The notes: generated by a model not told the origin, from the letters alone. DNA of 64,000 nucleotides from Oxalobacteraceae bacterium (GCA_030698225.1 JAUYNR010000087.1:1-64000); one strand, 5' to 3'. Numbered from the stretch's first letter, positions 9,371 through 18,710 are shown. Made by a program: numbers and translations.

Positions 9371-9760
9371 GTGGAAACCGTGCTGGCGTTCGATTTCGGC
9401 CTCAAGCGTATCGGTGTCGCGGTCGGCAATACCCTGCTGCGACAGGCGCAGCCGCTGGCGGTGATTGCGGCGGCCACCAATGCGGCCAAATTTGCCGCGA
9501 TCGCCACCGTGCTCAAGGAGTGGCAACCGTCGCGCTGCGTGGTCGGCCTGCCGCTGCATCCGGACGGTGCCGAGCACGAAATGACCGTGCGCTGCCGCCG
9601 TTTCGCCAATCAGCTGCACGGCCGCTTCGCACTCGAAACCGCGCTGGTGGACGAACGCTATTCTTCCGCAGTACTGGAAGCCAAACGCGGGGAGCTGATC
9701 GATTCGCGCTCCGCAGCCATTATCTTGCAACAATACTTCGATGAAACAATCTCTTCCTGA
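9371..9760 (+). CDS. ruvX: Putative pre-16S rRNA nuclease / Holliday-junction resolvase-like protein
   Basis: The 129-aa product begins with a GTG at 9371. METVLAFDFGLKRIGVAVG is the conserved RNase-H-fold start with a catalytic Asp (FDFG), and the later VDERYSSAVLEA carries the second acidic residues. The YqgF/RuvX family is implicated in maturation of the 5' end of 16S rRNA. It overlaps pyrR by 20 bp, so the two are translationally linked. Confidence 0.93.
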   Translation: METVLAFDFGLKRIGVAVGNTLLRQAQPLAVIAAATNAAKFAAIATVLKEWQPSRCVVGLPLHPDGAEHEMTVRCRRFANQLHGRFALETALVDERYSSAVLEAKRGELIDSRSAAIILQQYFDETISS

Positions 9761-10301
9761 AACCGGCGCAGCAGCGCCGCAGCTGCAAGCGCCCGATGCC
9801 GAAGCGCTCTACAAAATCCTGGCCGGGCAGATCAAGGCTGCGATTGCGCAGATGGACACGCCGACTGGCGCTCTGGCGCTGGTCGGCATCCATTCCGGCG
9901 GCGCCTGGCTGGCCGCACGGCTGGCGGCCGATCTGCAATTGAGCGAGCGGCTCGGCTTTATCGACGTCTCCTTTTACCGCGACGATTACGCGGCCAAGGG
10001 CTTGCATGCGGAAGTCAAGCCGACCCAGATCCCGTTTTCGGTCGATGGAGCGGTCATCCTGCTGGTCGATGACGTGCTGTACACCGGGCGCACCACGCGC
10101 GCCGCGATCAATGAATTGTTCGATTACGGCCGTCCGGCAAGAATCCTGCTGGCCGCACTGGTCGACCGCGGCGGGCGCGAACTGCCGATCGCCGCCGATT
10201 TTGTCGCCGATACCGTGCAACTGGCCGCCAGCCAGTCGCTGCTGCTGCAACGCACCGAAGATGGTCACCTCACGCTCAATCTCACCACACGCCATGCATA
10301 A
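9741..10301 (+). CDS. pyrR: Bifunctional pyr operon regulator / uracil phosphoribosyltransferase PyrR
   Basis: The 186-aa type-I phosphoribosyltransferase has the PRPP-binding motif [20 protein letters not shown] and an upstream [14 protein letters not shown] loop. PyrR makes UMP from uracil and PRPP. In Gram-positive bacteria it also controls pyr mRNA attenuation; whether it regulates in Proteobacteria is unclear, and I saw no PyrR binding-loop or attenuator upstream of pyrB. It overlaps ruvX at its 5' end and pyrB by 8 bp at its 3' end. Confidence 0.93.
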   Translation: MKQSLPETGAAAPQLQAPDAEALYKILAGQIKAAIAQMDTPTGALALVGIHSGGAWLAARLAADLQLSERLGFIDVSFYRDDYAAKGLHAEVKPTQIPFSVDGAVILLVDDVLYTGRTTRAAINELFDYGRPARILLAALVDRGGRELPIAADFVADTVQLAASQSLLLQRTEDGHLTLNLTTRHA

Positions 10302-11253
10302 TCCGCAACTGAACAAAAACGGCGAGCTGCAGCATTTGCTCACCATCGAAGGCCTGCCGAAACCGATCCTCAACCATATTCTCGATACCGCTTCTTCGTT
10401 CGTCAGCGTGTCGGACCGCGAAGTCAAGAAAGTGCCGCTGATGCGCGGCAAAAGCGTGTTCAACCTGTTCTTCGAGAACTCGACCCGCACCCGCACCACC
10501 TTCGAGATCGCCGCCAAGCGGCTGTCGGCCGACGTGATCAACCTGAACATCTCGGCTTCCAGCGCCAGCAAGGGCGAATCGCTGCTCGACACCATCGACA
10601 ACCTGGCGGCGATGCATGCCGACATGTTCGTGGTGCGCCACGGCCAGTCCGGTGCGCCGCACCTGATCGCCGCCCATCTGGGCCGGATCAACCATCATCA
10701 TGTGCACGTGGTCAATGCCGGCGACGGCCGTCACGCCCATCCGACCCAGGGTTTGCTGGACATGTACACGATCCGCCACTACAAGAAGGATTTCAGCAAC
10801 CTGACGGTGGCGATCGTCGGCGACATCCTGCACAGCCGCGTGGCGCGCTCCGACATCCACGCGCTGACCACGCTGGGGGTGCCGGAAATCCGCGCGATCG
10901 CGCCGCTGACCCTGCTGCCGGGCGGCCTGGAGCAAATGGGCGTGCGCGTCTTCACCGACATCAATGCCGGCTTGAAAGGGGTCGACGTGATCATCATGCT
11001 GCGGCTGCAAAGCGAACGCATGACCGGCGCCTTGCTGCCTTCCGCGCAAGAGTATTTCAAGAGCTACGGACTGACCCCGGAACGGCTGGCGCTGGCCAAG
11101 CCGGACGCGATCGTGATGCACCCGGGCCCGATGAACCGCGGGGTCGAAATCGACTCGGCAGTGGCCGACGGCACCCAGGCGGTCATTCTGCCGCAAGTCA
11201 CGTTCGGGATTGCGGTGCGGATGGCGGTGATGGGGATTTTGGCGGGAAACTAA
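10294..11253 (+). CDS. pyrB: Aspartate carbamoyltransferase catalytic subunit
   Basis: The product is 319 aa from the ATG at 10294; the longer ORF-track start is out of keeping with the family. The carbamoyl-phosphate loop [13 protein letters not shown] and the [12 protein letters not shown] active-site loop are intact, as is [13 protein letters not shown]. It condenses carbamoyl phosphate and aspartate in pyrimidine synthesis. It is followed by a dihydroorotase-like gene that has lost its metal ligands, the arrangement of class A ATCases (PyrB with PyrC') in Pseudomonas and many betaproteobacteria. No pyrI is present. Confidence 0.96.
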   Translation: MHNPQLNKNGELQHLLTIEGLPKPILNHILDTASSFVSVSDREVKKVPLMRGKSVFNLFFENSTRTRTTFEIAAKRLSADVINLNISASSASKGESLLDTIDNLAAMHADMFVVRHGQSGAPHLIAAHLGRINHHHVHVVNAGDGRHAHPTQGLLDMYTIRHYKKDFSNLTVAIVGDILHSRVARSDIHALTTLGVPEIRAIAPLTLLPGGLEQMGVRVFTDINAGLKGVDVIIMLRLQSERMTGALLPSAQEYFKSYGLTPERLALAKPDAIVMHPGPMNRGVEIDSAVADGTQAVILPQVTFGIAVRMAVMGILAGN

Positions 11254-11276
11254 CGTGAAAGTCGCATAGCGGCTCA

Positions 11277-11330
11277 CTTCGCTCCCCTCTCCCGCTCGCG
11301 GGAGAGGGGTTGGGGGAGAGGGCGGCCATG
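11277..11330. repeat. Hairpin repeat, CCCCTCTCCCG type (family 3)
   Basis: CCCCTCTCCCG, a four-base loop and CGGGAGAGGGG form a perfect hairpin in the pyrB-pyrC' gap, followed by a G-rich tail ending in GGCGGCCAT. Related copies lie at 22689, 49091, 54740 and 61118. Confidence 0.75.
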
Positions 11331-11370
11331 GTCGTCAGAGCCGTATCAAAGGTTGCAGAACAAGGTAAAA

Positions 11371-12666
11371 ATGAAACTCCACATCAAGAATGGCCATCTG
11401 GTCGATCCGGCCAACGGGATCGACGCCAAAAAAGACATCTGCATCGCCGCCGGCAAGATCGTCGGCATTCATGCGCCCGGTGGCGCGCCGGCGGATTTTG
11501 CTGCCGACAAAGTCATCGATGCCAGCGGCCTGATCGTAGCGCCGGGCTTGGTCGACCTCAGCGCGCGCCTGCGCGAGCCCGGATACGAATACAAGGCCAC
11601 GCTCGAATCCGAAATGCAGGCTGCGATGCAGGGCGGCGTCACCAGTCTGGTCTGCCCGCCGGACACCGATCCGGTGCTCGACGAGCCGGGTCTGGTCGAA
11701 ATGCTCAAGTACCGCGCCAAATCGCTGAATCAGGCCCACGTCTATCCGCTGGGCGCGCTGACCGTCGGCCTGAAAGGGCAGGCGCTGACCGAGATGGCGG
11801 AGTTGACCGAGGCCGGCTGCATCGGTTTTTCGCAAGCTTTCGAGCCGATTCAGGACACCAATGTGCTGCTGCGCGCGATGCAATATGCGAAAACTTTCGG
11901 TTACTCGTTGTGGCTGCGCCCGCAGGATGCGCACCTGGGCCACGGCGGCATTGCCCATAGCGGTCCGATTGCTGCCCGGCTGGGCTTGTCGGGGATTCCG
12001 GTGATTGCCGAAACCGTCGCCGTGCACACCATTTTCGAACTGATGCGCGCCACCGGCGCGCGCGTGCACCTGTGCCGGATGTCGTCCGCCGCCGGTCTGG
12101 AGCTGGTGCGCGCGGCCAAGCGCGAAGGGCTGCCGGTCACCTGCGACGTCGGCGTGCACCACATCCACTTAACCGAGATGGATATCGGTTTTTTCGACTC
12201 CAACGCGCGCATGTTGCCGCCGCTGCGCTCACAGCGCGACCGCGATGCGATTCGCCGGTGCCTGCTGGACGGCACCATCGACGCGATCTGTTCCGACCAC
12301 ACGCCGGTCGACGATGATGAAAAAATGTTGCCCTTCGGCGAAGCCACGCCCGGCGCGACCGGACTTGAGCTGCTGCTGTCGCTGACGCTGAAATGGGCCG
12401 AAGAATGTGTCGCGCCGCCAGCGCAGGCAATCAGCCGGGCGATTGCCAAAATCACCACCGATGCCGCCAGGGCCGGCGCCCTGGCCTGCGGCCAGTTAAG
12501 CGTCGGCAGCGTGGCCGACCTGTGCCTGTTCGACCCGGATGCGCGCTGGACGGTCGAAGCCGGTGCGCTGGCCAGCCAGGGCAAGCACACGCCTTTCCTC
12601 GGTTACGAGATGCTCGGCCAGGTTCAGGCCACGATTGTCGCCGGCCATCTGGCGTTCCAGCGCTGA
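11371..12666 (+). CDS. pyrC': Dihydroorotase-like protein PyrC' (probably inactive, ATCase partner)
   Basis: The product is 431 aa from the ATG at 11371, preceded by CAAGGTAAAA. The amidohydrolase fold is clear, but key ligands are gone. The first metal site, normally D-x-H-x-H-L-R, reads DLSARLREPG. The HAED region reads RPQD. The H-I-x-H position reads HLCRMSS. Later elements such as GVHHIHLT and SDHTPVDD remain. In Pseudomonas a similar inactive PyrC' is a structural subunit that holds the PyrB trimers in a dodecamer, and the position right after pyrB fits that role. A true pyrC must then lie elsewhere in the genome. Confidence 0.88.
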   Translation: MKLHIKNGHLVDPANGIDAKKDICIAAGKIVGIHAPGGAPADFAADKVIDASGLIVAPGLVDLSARLREPGYEYKATLESEMQAAMQGGVTSLVCPPDTDPVLDEPGLVEMLKYRAKSLNQAHVYPLGALTVGLKGQALTEMAELTEAGCIGFSQAFEPIQDTNVLLRAMQYAKTFGYSLWLRPQDAHLGHGGIAHSGPIAARLGLSGIPVIAETVAVHTIFELMRATGARVHLCRMSSAAGLELVRAAKREGLPVTCDVGVHHIHLTEMDIGFFDSNARMLPPLRSQRDRDAIRRCLLDGTIDAICSDHTPVDDDEKMLPFGEATPGATGLELLLSLTLKWAEECVAPPAQAISRAIAKITTDAARAGALACGQLSVGSVADLCLFDPDARWTVEAGALASQGKHTPFLGYEMLGQVQATIVAGHLAFQR

Positions 12667-12740
12667 TCAGGGTTATAACAGTGTGATTTTGTAGATGCTC
12701 TGTTAAAAATCAAGCCTTTTCAAGTTGAAACTGCAGCGCC

Positions 12741-12807
12741 GTAGGTGCGAATTTATTCGCACTTTTAATTATTCTGTGCAAATTAGTGCGAATAAATTCG
12801 CACCTAC
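12741..12807. repeat. Inverted pair of GTAG-headed REP, family 2
   Basis: GTAGGTGCGAATTTATTCGC and its inverted copy at 12786-12807 lie between pyrC' and plsC. Each arm is a GTAG head plus the palindrome GTGCGAATNNATTCGCAC. A related, diverged pair is at 22591-22657. Confidence 0.8.
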
Positions 12808-12847
12808 TAAGAATTTCGTGGCAATTGATGTTGAGACTAAAATTGGT

Positions 12848-12905
12848 GGAGTATGGCTTAAAACACTGCATTTTCCGCATATGTTCATTGCGACTTAAAA
12901 AATAC
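12848..12905. repeat. AT-rich 58-bp dispersed repeat, copy C
   Basis: This copy runs from GGAGTATGGCTTAAAA through TTTTCCGCATATGTTCATTG to AAATAC. It sits about 40 bp before the plsC start codon, so it lies in the probable leader of that gene. Confidence 0.7.
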
Positions 12906-12944
12906 AACAGCGGGTATATCGATAGACCCAAGGGCCGGCCGAAG

Positions 12945-13691
12945 ATGATCGCTTACCAATATTTACGGGTTTCCGCGCACCTGCTGGTGGGCTTGTGGAC
13001 CTGCGCGGTGGTCTTTCCGCGCACCGATGCGGCCGGTCGCGAGCGCCGCATCAAGCGCTGGTCGGGGCAGTTGCTGTCGATTTGCGGGGTGCAGCTGGAA
13101 GTGCGGCATCCGGCGGATGGGCAGCAGTTGCGACAAGTACCTAACGCGATGATTGTCGCCAACCATATTTCGTGGCTGGATATTTTCGTCATCAATACCC
13201 ACCAGCCGTGCCGCTTCGTGGCCAAAGCCGATGTGCGCGACTGGCCGCTGATCGGCTGGCTCAGCAGCAAGGCCGGCACGGTGTTTCTGGCGCGCGGCAA
13301 CCGGCGCGATGTCAGGCGGATTTATGCAGGACTGGTGGATGCGGTCCATGCCGGCGAGCGCGTCGCATTCTTCCCGGAAGGCACCACCACCGAGCAGGGC
13401 AAGCTGCTGCCGTTCCATGCCAACCTGTTCGAGGCGGCAATTGAAGCGGCGGTGCCGCTGCAGCCGTATGCGCTGCGCTATCTGGATGCCAGCGGCGCGC
13501 CGCATCCGGCAGTCGCTTTCATCGGCGACATGAGCTTTGCGCAAAGCATCTCCGCAATTCTGAAGGCGCGCCAGATCAGGGCGGAACTGGTGCGGCTGCC
13601 GGTCATCGAAACCACCGGCGCGCACCGGCGCGAACTCGCGCAGGCTTCCAGATCGGCAGTGGCGCAAGCGCTGGGGCACAAGGAGTCGTAG
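12945..13691 (+). CDS. plsC: 1-acyl-sn-glycerol-3-phosphate acyltransferase
   Basis: The product is 248 aa from the ATG at 12945 (MIAYQYLRVSAHLL); AAGGG lies about 12 bp upstream. The catalytic HX4D motif is in ANHISWLDIF and the substrate motif is FFPEGTTTEQG. The N-terminal hydrophobic helix fits membrane association. PlsC acylates lysophosphatidic acid to phosphatidic acid at the inner membrane. The track start at 12786 would run through a dispersed repeat and is rejected. A LPLAT-family hemolysin-like acyltransferase is the alternative. The gene is convergent with apaH, with 10 bp between the stops. Confidence 0.85.
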   Translation: MIAYQYLRVSAHLLVGLWTCAVVFPRTDAAGRERRIKRWSGQLLSICGVQLEVRHPADGQQLRQVPNAMIVANHISWLDIFVINTHQPCRFVAKADVRDWPLIGWLSSKAGTVFLARGNRRDVRRIYAGLVDAVHAGERVAFFPEGTTTEQGKLLPFHANLFEAAIEAAVPLQPYALRYLDASGAPHPAVAFIGDMSFAQSISAILKARQIRAELVRLPVIETTGAHRRELAQASRSAVAQALGHKES

Positions 13692-13701
13692 GGCCGGCGC
13701 A

Positions 13702-14520
13702 TCAGCCCGGCTTTTGGCATTGCGGGCAATCGACCTGGATCACGCTGCGGTCTTCCAGGCATACCGCGGTCAGCTTGCCGCCCCAGACGCAGCCGGTATC
13801 GAGCGCGATCAGGTTCGGGCGCTGCACCAGGCCCAGGGTCGACCAATGGCCGAATATCACCGTCACATCCGCGCTGCGTCGGTTCGGCACATCGAACCAG
13901 GGCAGTGTGCCGGGCAACGCGCTTGCCAGCCCTTCCTTGGTGGCTAAATCCATCGTGCCGTCCGGCGTGCAAAAGCGGATCCGGGTCAGGATATTGACAA
14001 TGCAGCGCAGGCGATCGGTGCCGGTCAACGCATCGTCCCATCGTTCCGGTGCATTGCCGTACATTTCCCGCAGAAAATCGACCCAGTCCGGCCCGCGCAG
14101 CGCGGTTTCGACTTCGTGCGCCAGAGCTAGCGTTTGTTCGGCACTCCACTGCGGCGCGACTCCCGCATGCACCAGCAAATGGCCGTCCTGCAGGATCGCC
14201 AGCGGCTGCCGGCGCAGCCAGTCGAGCAGCGCATCGCGGTCCGGCGCCTGCAGTATCGGGTCCAGCGTATCGGAGCGGTGTGCCGGGCGGATGCCCTGCG
14301 ACACCGCCAGCAAGTGCAAGTCGTGATTGCCCAGTACCGTCCTGGCGCGCTCGCCCAGATCTTTTACAGTGCGTAAAGCAGCCAGCGAATCCGGCCCGCG
14401 ATTGACCAGATCGCCGGCCAGCAAAATGGTTGGCGCCGGCGACGCAGCATCAATGCGCGCGATTAGTTCCAGCAACGGGCGCTGGCAACCCTGGATGTCG
14501 CCGATTACGTAAGTGTTCAT
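13702..14520 (-). CDS. apaH: Bis(5'-nucleosyl)-tetraphosphatase, symmetrical
   Basis: The product is 272 aa from the ATG at 14520 ([12 protein letters not shown]). Calcineurin-type phosphoesterase motifs are intact: [29 protein letters not shown] and a late GHWSTLG / [14 protein letters not shown] block. ApaH hydrolyses Ap4A to two ADP and also removes Np4 caps from RNA. The length equals the E. coli enzyme. It is divergent from rfbB. Confidence 0.95.
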   Translation of the reverse strand: MNTYVIGDIQGCQRPLLELIARIDAASPAPTILLAGDLVNRGPDSLAALRTVKDLGERARTVLGNHDLHLLAVSQGIRPAHRSDTLDPILQAPDRDALLDWLRRQPLAILQDGHLLVHAGVAPQWSAEQTLALAHEVETALRGPDWVDFLREMYGNAPERWDDALTGTDRLRCIVNILTRIRFCTPDGTMDLATKEGLASALPGTLPWFDVPNRRSADVTVIFGHWSTLGLVQRPNLIALDTGCVWGGKLTAVCLEDRSVIQVDCPQCQKPG

Positions 14521-14547
14521 AAGGTATGGGGCATGTCTGAATGGGCG

Positions 14548-14575
14548 GTAGTGCAGGCACAAAGACCTGCGCTAC
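14548..14575. repeat. Short GTAG-headed palindrome related to family 4
   Basis: GTAGTGCAGGCACAAAGACC followed by TGCGCTAC resembles, in shortened form, the GTAGTGCAGGCCTCC repeat seen at 43422 and 54154. It lies between the divergent apaH and rfbB genes. Confidence 0.5.
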
Positions 14576-14606
14576 CGGTTCGTTTTCGCAGTGAAGATAG
14601 TGCATT

Positions 14607-14636
14607 TTCACTTAAAATGATGCGCTGCGATAAAAT
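14607..14636 (+). promoter_or_regulatory. Candidate sigma-70 promoter for rfbB
   Basis: TTCACT and TAAAAT are separated by 18 bp, ending about 26 bp before the rfbB start codon. The match to consensus is moderate; it was read by eye only. Confidence 0.3.
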
Positions 14637-14662
14637 AACAGATTGGCATCAAGGATAAACAC

Positions 14663-15715
14663 ATGATATTAGTCACTGGCGGCGCCGGTTTTATCGGCGC
14701 AAATTTCGTACTCGACTGGCTGGCGCAAAGCGATGAGCCGGTCATCAATCTCGACAAGCTGACCTACGCCGGCAACCTGAACAACCTTGCCAGCCTGCGC
14801 GACGATCCGCGCCATATCTTTGTCAAGGGCGACATCGCTGATAGCGCGCTGGTGGCCAGCCTGCTGGCCACCCATCAGCCGCGCGCGGTGCTGCACTTTG
14901 CTGCCGAAAGCCATGTCGACCGCTCGATCCACGGCCCGGCCGCCTTCATCGAAACCAACGTCAACGGCACCTTCGCGCTGCTGGAAGCGGTGCGCGCTTA
15001 CTGGTCCGGCTTGCCGGAGGCCGACAAAACAGCGTTTCGCTTCCTGCACGTCTCCACCGACGAGGTGTACGGCACGCTCGGCCCGGATGACGCGCCGTTT
15101 ACCGAGACCACCGCTTATGCGCCGAACAGCCCGTACTCGGCATCCAAGGCCGCATCCGACCATCTGGTGCGCGCCTATCACCACACCTACGGCTTGCCGA
15201 CGCTGACCACCAATTGCTCCAACAACTACGGTCCGTACCATTTTCCGGAAAAGCTGATCCCGCTGATCATCACCAACGCCCGCGCCGGCAAAGCGCTGCC
15301 GGTCTACGGCGACGGCCAGCAGGTGCGCGACTGGCTGTATGTGAGCGACCACTGCGCGGCGATTCGCCGCGTGCTCTCAGCAGGGCGCTTGGGGGAAACT
15401 TATAACATCGGCGGCTGGAATGAAATGGCCAACCTTGATGTCGTGAACACGTTGTGCGACATTCTCGATCAGATCGATCCCAAGGCGGGCGGCAGCTATC
15501 GCGAGCAGATCACCTACGTCGCCGACCGCCCCGGCCACGACCGCCGCTATGCGATCGATGCCCGCAAGATCGAACGCGAACTCGGCTGGACGCCGGCCGA
15601 AACCTTCGAGACCGGCATCAGAAAAACCGTCCAGTGGTATCTGGACCACCAGGAATGGGTGCGCGACGTGCAGTCCGGCGATTACCTCAAATGGGTGGAA
15701 AAGCAGTACGGTTAA
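14663..15715 (+). CDS. rfbB: dTDP-glucose 4,6-dehydratase
   Basis: The 350-aa extended SDR protein has the NAD-binding [10 protein letters not shown], the STDEVYG substrate motif with the Asp-Glu pair, and the YSASKA catalytic Tyr/Lys. It converts dTDP-glucose to dTDP-4-keto-6-deoxyglucose, the second step to dTDP-L-rhamnose. A good AAGGA lies before the ATG. rfbA and rfbC follow on the same strand, while rfbD has been displaced 5.8 kb downstream. A REPIN and an AT-rich repeat lie between rfbB and rfbA. Confidence 0.97.
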   Translation: MILVTGGAGFIGANFVLDWLAQSDEPVINLDKLTYAGNLNNLASLRDDPRHIFVKGDIADSALVASLLATHQPRAVLHFAAESHVDRSIHGPAAFIETNVNGTFALLEAVRAYWSGLPEADKTAFRFLHVSTDEVYGTLGPDDAPFTETTAYAPNSPYSASKAASDHLVRAYHHTYGLPTLTTNCSNNYGPYHFPEKLIPLIITNARAGKALPVYGDGQQVRDWLYVSDHCAAIRRVLSAGRLGETYNIGGWNEMANLDVVNTLCDILDQIDPKAGGSYREQITYVADRPGHDRRYAIDARKIERELGWTPAETFETGIRKTVQWYLDHQEWVRDVQSGDYLKWVEKQYG

Positions 15716-15742
15716 TGCATCTCCAGTGGGTATTATTCAGTC

Positions 15743-15838
15743 GGCACATCAATCAAGAGCAAAGATGTGCGGTTCTGTAGGAGCGGACCTGGCCGCGACC
15801 GGGCGCAAACAGTCGCGGCCAGGTCCGCTCCTACAGAA
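15743..15838. repeat. REPIN, variant 1b, with conserved left flank
   Basis: The arm TGTAGGAGCGGACCTGGCCG and its inverted copy enclose a short loop. The flank GGCACATCAATCAAGAGC at 15743-15760 is shared with 8527 and, diverged, with 52338, so the unit is longer than the arms. It lies in the rfbB-rfbA gap. Confidence 0.8.
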
Positions 15839-15922
15839 AACTGTTCCAGCCCTGAGGTTTCTTATAGGATGGTGAGCTCGCAGGATGGGCTTCACCCATC
15901 CTGCGGCCCCTTGTGCGACACA

Positions 15923-15983
15923 TATACTCATCATATCAACATGGTTTCCCGCATATAAACATTAGCAATTTTTAATATACTCC
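15923..15983. repeat. AT-rich 58-bp dispersed repeat, copy D
   Basis: The conserved CCCGCATATAAACATTAGC and TAATATACTCC blocks are present and the left end is degenerate. The copy ends 5 bp before the rfbA ATG, so it occupies the whole ribosome-binding region of that gene. Confidence 0.65.
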
Positions 15984-15988
15984 ATATT

Positions 15989-16876
15989 ATGACTCTTCAA
16001 CGCAAAGGCATCATCCTGGCCGGTGGCTCTGGCATCCGGCTGTACCCGGTCACGCTGTCGGTCTCCAAGCAATTGCTGCCGGTGTACGACAAGCCGATGA
16101 TTTATTACCCGCTGACCACGCTGATGCTGGCCGGCATGCGCGACATCCTGATCATCTCGACCCCGCAAGACACGCCGCGCTTTCAGGAGTTGCTGGGCGA
16201 TGGCAGCCAATGGGGCATCCATCTCAGCTATGCGGTGCAACCGACGCCGGAGGGTCTGGCGCAAGCCTTCATCATCGGCCGCAACTTCATCGGCGACCAC
16301 CCTTCAGCGCTGATCCTGGGCGACAACATCTATTACGGCCACGATTTCGAGGCGCAACTGCGTAAAGTTACCGAGCGGACCAACGGTTCCACCATCTTCG
16401 CCTACCATGTCCAAGACCCGGAACGTTATGGTGTGGTCGAGTTCGACACCAACCGCCGTGCGGTCAGCATCGAAGAGAAACCGAACCAGCCAAAATCCAA
16501 TTACGCGGTCACCGGCCTGTACTTCTATGACCGCCAGGTGTGCGACATCGCCGCCCACATCAAGCCATCGGCCCGCGGCGAGCTGGAAATCACCGATGTC
16601 AACCGGGTCTACCTGGAACACAAGCAGCTCAATGTCGAACTGATGGGACGCGGCATGGCATGGCTCGACACCGGCACCCATGAATCGCTGCTGGAAGCGG
16701 GCCAATTCATCGCAACCATTGAAAACCGTCAGGGCCTGAAGGTCGCCTGCCCGGAAGAGATTGCCTACCGCAAAGGCTATATCGACGCGGCAAAACTCGA
16801 AAGCCTGGCGCAGCCACTGAAAAAGAATGGATACGGCCAATACCTGCTGCGCTTATTGAATGAGAAAATATACTAA
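15989..16876 (+). CDS. rfbA: Glucose-1-phosphate thymidylyltransferase
   Basis: The 295-aa product begins [18 protein letters not shown], the RmlA nucleotide-binding signature (usually GSGTRL; here GSGIRL). It also shows [19 protein letters not shown] and [16 protein letters not shown]. It makes dTDP-glucose from dTTP and glucose-1-phosphate, the first step of dTDP-rhamnose synthesis. No Shine-Dalgarno sequence is visible, because an AT-rich repeat abuts the start. rfbC begins 5 bp after the stop. Confidence 0.97.
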   Translation: MTLQRKGIILAGGSGIRLYPVTLSVSKQLLPVYDKPMIYYPLTTLMLAGMRDILIISTPQDTPRFQELLGDGSQWGIHLSYAVQPTPEGLAQAFIIGRNFIGDHPSALILGDNIYYGHDFEAQLRKVTERTNGSTIFAYHVQDPERYGVVEFDTNRRAVSIEEKPNQPKSNYAVTGLYFYDRQVCDIAAHIKPSARGELEITDVNRVYLEHKQLNVELMGRGMAWLDTGTHESLLEAGQFIATIENRQGLKVACPEEIAYRKGYIDAAKLESLAQPLKKNGYGQYLLRLLNEKIY

Positions 16877-16880
16877 TCTT

Positions 16881-17426
16881 ATGCAAATCCAGGCCACCGC
16901 GATACCGGACGTCCTCATCATCGAACCCAAAGTCTTCGGCGACGAGCGCGGATTCTTTTTTGAGAGCTTCAATGAACGCCGCTTCACTGAACTGACCGGC
17001 GTCAAGACCAATTTCGTACAGGACAACCACTCCAAATCCGCCAAAAACGTGCTGCGCGGCCTGCATTACCAGATCCAGCAGCCGCAAGGCAAGCTGGTGC
17101 GGGTGGTCGCCGGCGAAGTGTTCGATGTCGCCGTCGATATTCGTAAAAGCTCGCCCACCTTCGGCCACTGGGTCGGCGTGACGCTCTCCGCCGACAACAA
17201 GCGCCAACTGTGGATTCCCGCAGGTTTCGCGCACGGTTTCGTCGTCACCAGCGCATCGGCGGAATTTCTGTACAAGACCACCGACTACTGGGCGCCGGAA
17301 TTCGAGCGCAGCATCCTGTGGAACGACCCGGCCATCGGCATTCAATGGCCGATGGATGCGGAACCGCTGCTGTCCGGCAAGGACAAAGTAGGTAAACTGC
17401 TGGCAGAGGCTGAAGTCTTCGCATGA
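16881..17426 (+). CDS. rfbC: dTDP-4-dehydrorhamnose 3,5-epimerase
   Basis: The product is 181 aa from the ATG at 16881 (MQIQATAIPDVLIIEPKVFG), which matches the family start; the track start at 16860 adds seven residues. GDERGFFFESFNE, the catalytic RGLHYQ with its His, and PAGFAHGF are visible. It epimerises C3 and C5 of the 4-keto-6-deoxy sugar. The rfbD gene expected next has been separated by cargo. The sequence just after the stop shares about 25 bp with the flanks of the truncated rfbD copies downstream. Confidence 0.96.
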   Translation: MQIQATAIPDVLIIEPKVFGDERGFFFESFNERRFTELTGVKTNFVQDNHSKSAKNVLRGLHYQIQQPQGKLVRVVAGEVFDVAVDIRKSSPTFGHWVGVTLSADNKRQLWIPAGFAHGFVVTSASAEFLYKTTDYWAPEFERSILWNDPAIGIQWPMDAEPLLSGKDKVGKLLAEAEVFA

Positions 17427-17460
17427 CAATCCAGTTCATCGTCAAAATCCCCACGTACCT

Positions 17461-17534
17461 TGTAGGAGCGCACCCGGGCGCGAAAGCAGTCGCCAGACTG
17501 CTGCCGTCGGTCGCGCCCGGGTGCGCTCCTACAA
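17461..17534. repeat. REPIN, family 1, loop lineage I
   Basis: Perfect family-1 arms enclose the loop GCAGTCGCCAGACTGCTGCC. The same loop, with only a few changes, recurs at 18461, 20043 and 23157, and in the half copy at 22879. All lie between rfbC and rfbD. Confidence 0.9.
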
Positions 17535-17563
17535 AATCCGTCATCCATTTCATGTAAGTTAAA

Positions 17564-17980
17564 ATGAAAATGACCCCCAACGCACCTCGTCCGGAAGACA
17601 CTGCGGCGCTGGAACAGCTGCGCGACGTCTGTCGTGCAAACGACCAGTTGGAAATTGCCGTACTCATCGGCAGCCGTGCAAGCGGGTGCAGCCACGAGGG
17701 TAGTGACTGGGACATCGCCATTCAGTGGCATAGGCAGAGTGTGCCAGAGCAACAATTCGGCCTGGCAGAACAACTGCGCCATCAAATTGCGCAACAACTG
17801 AAGATCGACAGTGCACAAATCGACTTGATCGATATGCCCACCGCGCGGCTGGCGATGCGTGCCGTTATTGCCGAAGAAGGCATCCCTCTGAAGACGGACA
17901 CGCTGGCATGGCACCATTTTCTCACCCGCACCTGGGCCGAGTTGGAACAACTGGAGTGGGAGCGACAACATGCGTCTTGA
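17564..17980 (+). CDS. mntA: MntA-type nucleotidyltransferase antitoxin (module 1)
   Basis: The 138-aa minimal nucleotidyltransferase has the motif IGSRASG...SDWDIAI, the GSX10DXD signature of MntA antitoxins. In studied pairs MntA neutralises the HepT RNase by adding AMP groups to its active-site tyrosine. The gene overlaps hepT by 11 bp, and a GGGAG inside its 3' end can serve as the hepT ribosome-binding site. It is bracketed by two REPINs of the same loop lineage. The ATG at 17564 has no clear Shine-Dalgarno sequence. Confidence 0.85.
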   Translation: MKMTPNAPRPEDTAALEQLRDVCRANDQLEIAVLIGSRASGCSHEGSDWDIAIQWHRQSVPEQQFGLAEQLRHQIAQQLKIDSAQIDLIDMPTARLAMRAVIAEEGIPLKTDTLAWHHFLTRTWAELEQLEWERQHAS

Positions 17981-18401
17981 TTTATACCAGCAAGAAACAG
18001 CCACGATCGCAGCCCTGCAGGGTGGCTTGCTTGATGAGGCAGCACAAAAACTGCAAGCAGGCCAAACACTCAGCGCACTGGAGCAAAACGGTGTGCTGCA
18101 TGCTTTACAAATCCTGATCGAAAACGCCATCGGAAAGGCCAAGCATCTGCTAAAAGCGTCTGATCAGACGGTGCCGGTTTCTGCCTACGATGCCTTTCTT
18201 TTGCTGGCGCAAGCCAAATTAATAGCAGCATCAGAAACGCCACAATGGAACAACGCCGTAGGCCTGCGCAACAAAATTGTGCATGATTACATGAACTTGC
18301 GGATGGATATTGTCCTTGCACTGGTGGTGCAACAGCAATACCGATTCATAGTGAATTTTTTACAAGCGCCGATACCCAGCCAACTTAGCACGAAGAAATA
18401 A
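17970..18401 (+). CDS. hepT: HepT-like ribonuclease toxin (module 1)
   Basis: The 143-aa all-helical HEPN/HI0074-type protein has the RX4HXY motif RNKIVHDYMN near residue 110. The catalytic Arg and His, and the Tyr that MntA modifies, are all present, so the toxin looks functional. The family cleaves RNA. It is translationally coupled to the overlapping nucleotidyltransferase gene. The pair is the first of three in the window and shares little sequence with the other two outside the motifs. Confidence 0.85.
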   Translation: MRLDLYQQETATIAALQGGLLDEAAQKLQAGQTLSALEQNGVLHALQILIENAIGKAKHLLKASDQTVPVSAYDAFLLLAQAKLIAASETPQWNNAVGLRNKIVHDYMNLRMDIVLALVVQQQYRFIVNFLQAPIPSQLSTKK

Positions 18402-18460
18402 GACGTAATTGCAATACAAGAAATTGTCATAAAAAATCAAAGCAGAACATAAAACCTTAA

Positions 18461-18534
18461 TGTAGGAGCGCACCCGGGCGCGAAAGCAGTTGCCAGACTG
18501 CAGCCGTCGGTCGCGCCCCGGTGCGCTCCTACAA
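18461..18534. repeat. REPIN, family 1, loop lineage I
   Basis: It differs from the copy at 17461 at only three positions that I can count. It lies downstream of hepT module 1 in a 309-bp gap that otherwise holds only the operator-like palindrome at 18669. Confidence 0.9.
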
Positions 18535-18668
18535 AGACAAGACCACCCGCAAACGAAACTCCAGCCCGCAAGTCCCAAAGCCGAGCAGTGCGGAAGTTCG
18601 AGAGAAAAGGATGGAAATGGTTAATGTTAGATATGACTCAATTCTCCGACTTTTTTACACTATTGAAT

Positions 18669-18688
18669 AATAAAGTCGCGACTTTATT
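18669..18688. promoter_or_regulatory. Perfect 20-bp palindrome upstream of ATPase gene
   Basis: AATAAAGTCGCGACTTTATT is perfectly self-complementary and lies 22 bp before the ATPase start codon. Its size, symmetry and place suggest an operator. The binding protein is not known from the sequence. Confidence 0.55.
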
Positions 18689-18710
18689 GCATTTGTTGTA
18701 CGCTTAGTCC

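Noticed and set aside
11254-11370. Pyrimidine attenuator between pyrB and pyrC'
   Set aside because: The strong hairpin here is a dispersed family-3 repeat with copies at unrelated loci and has no T-run or leader peptide.
13693-13711. Possible terminator between plsC and apaH
   Set aside because: The stem is only five pairs with a short T stretch and overlaps the apaH stop. Support was judged too weak.
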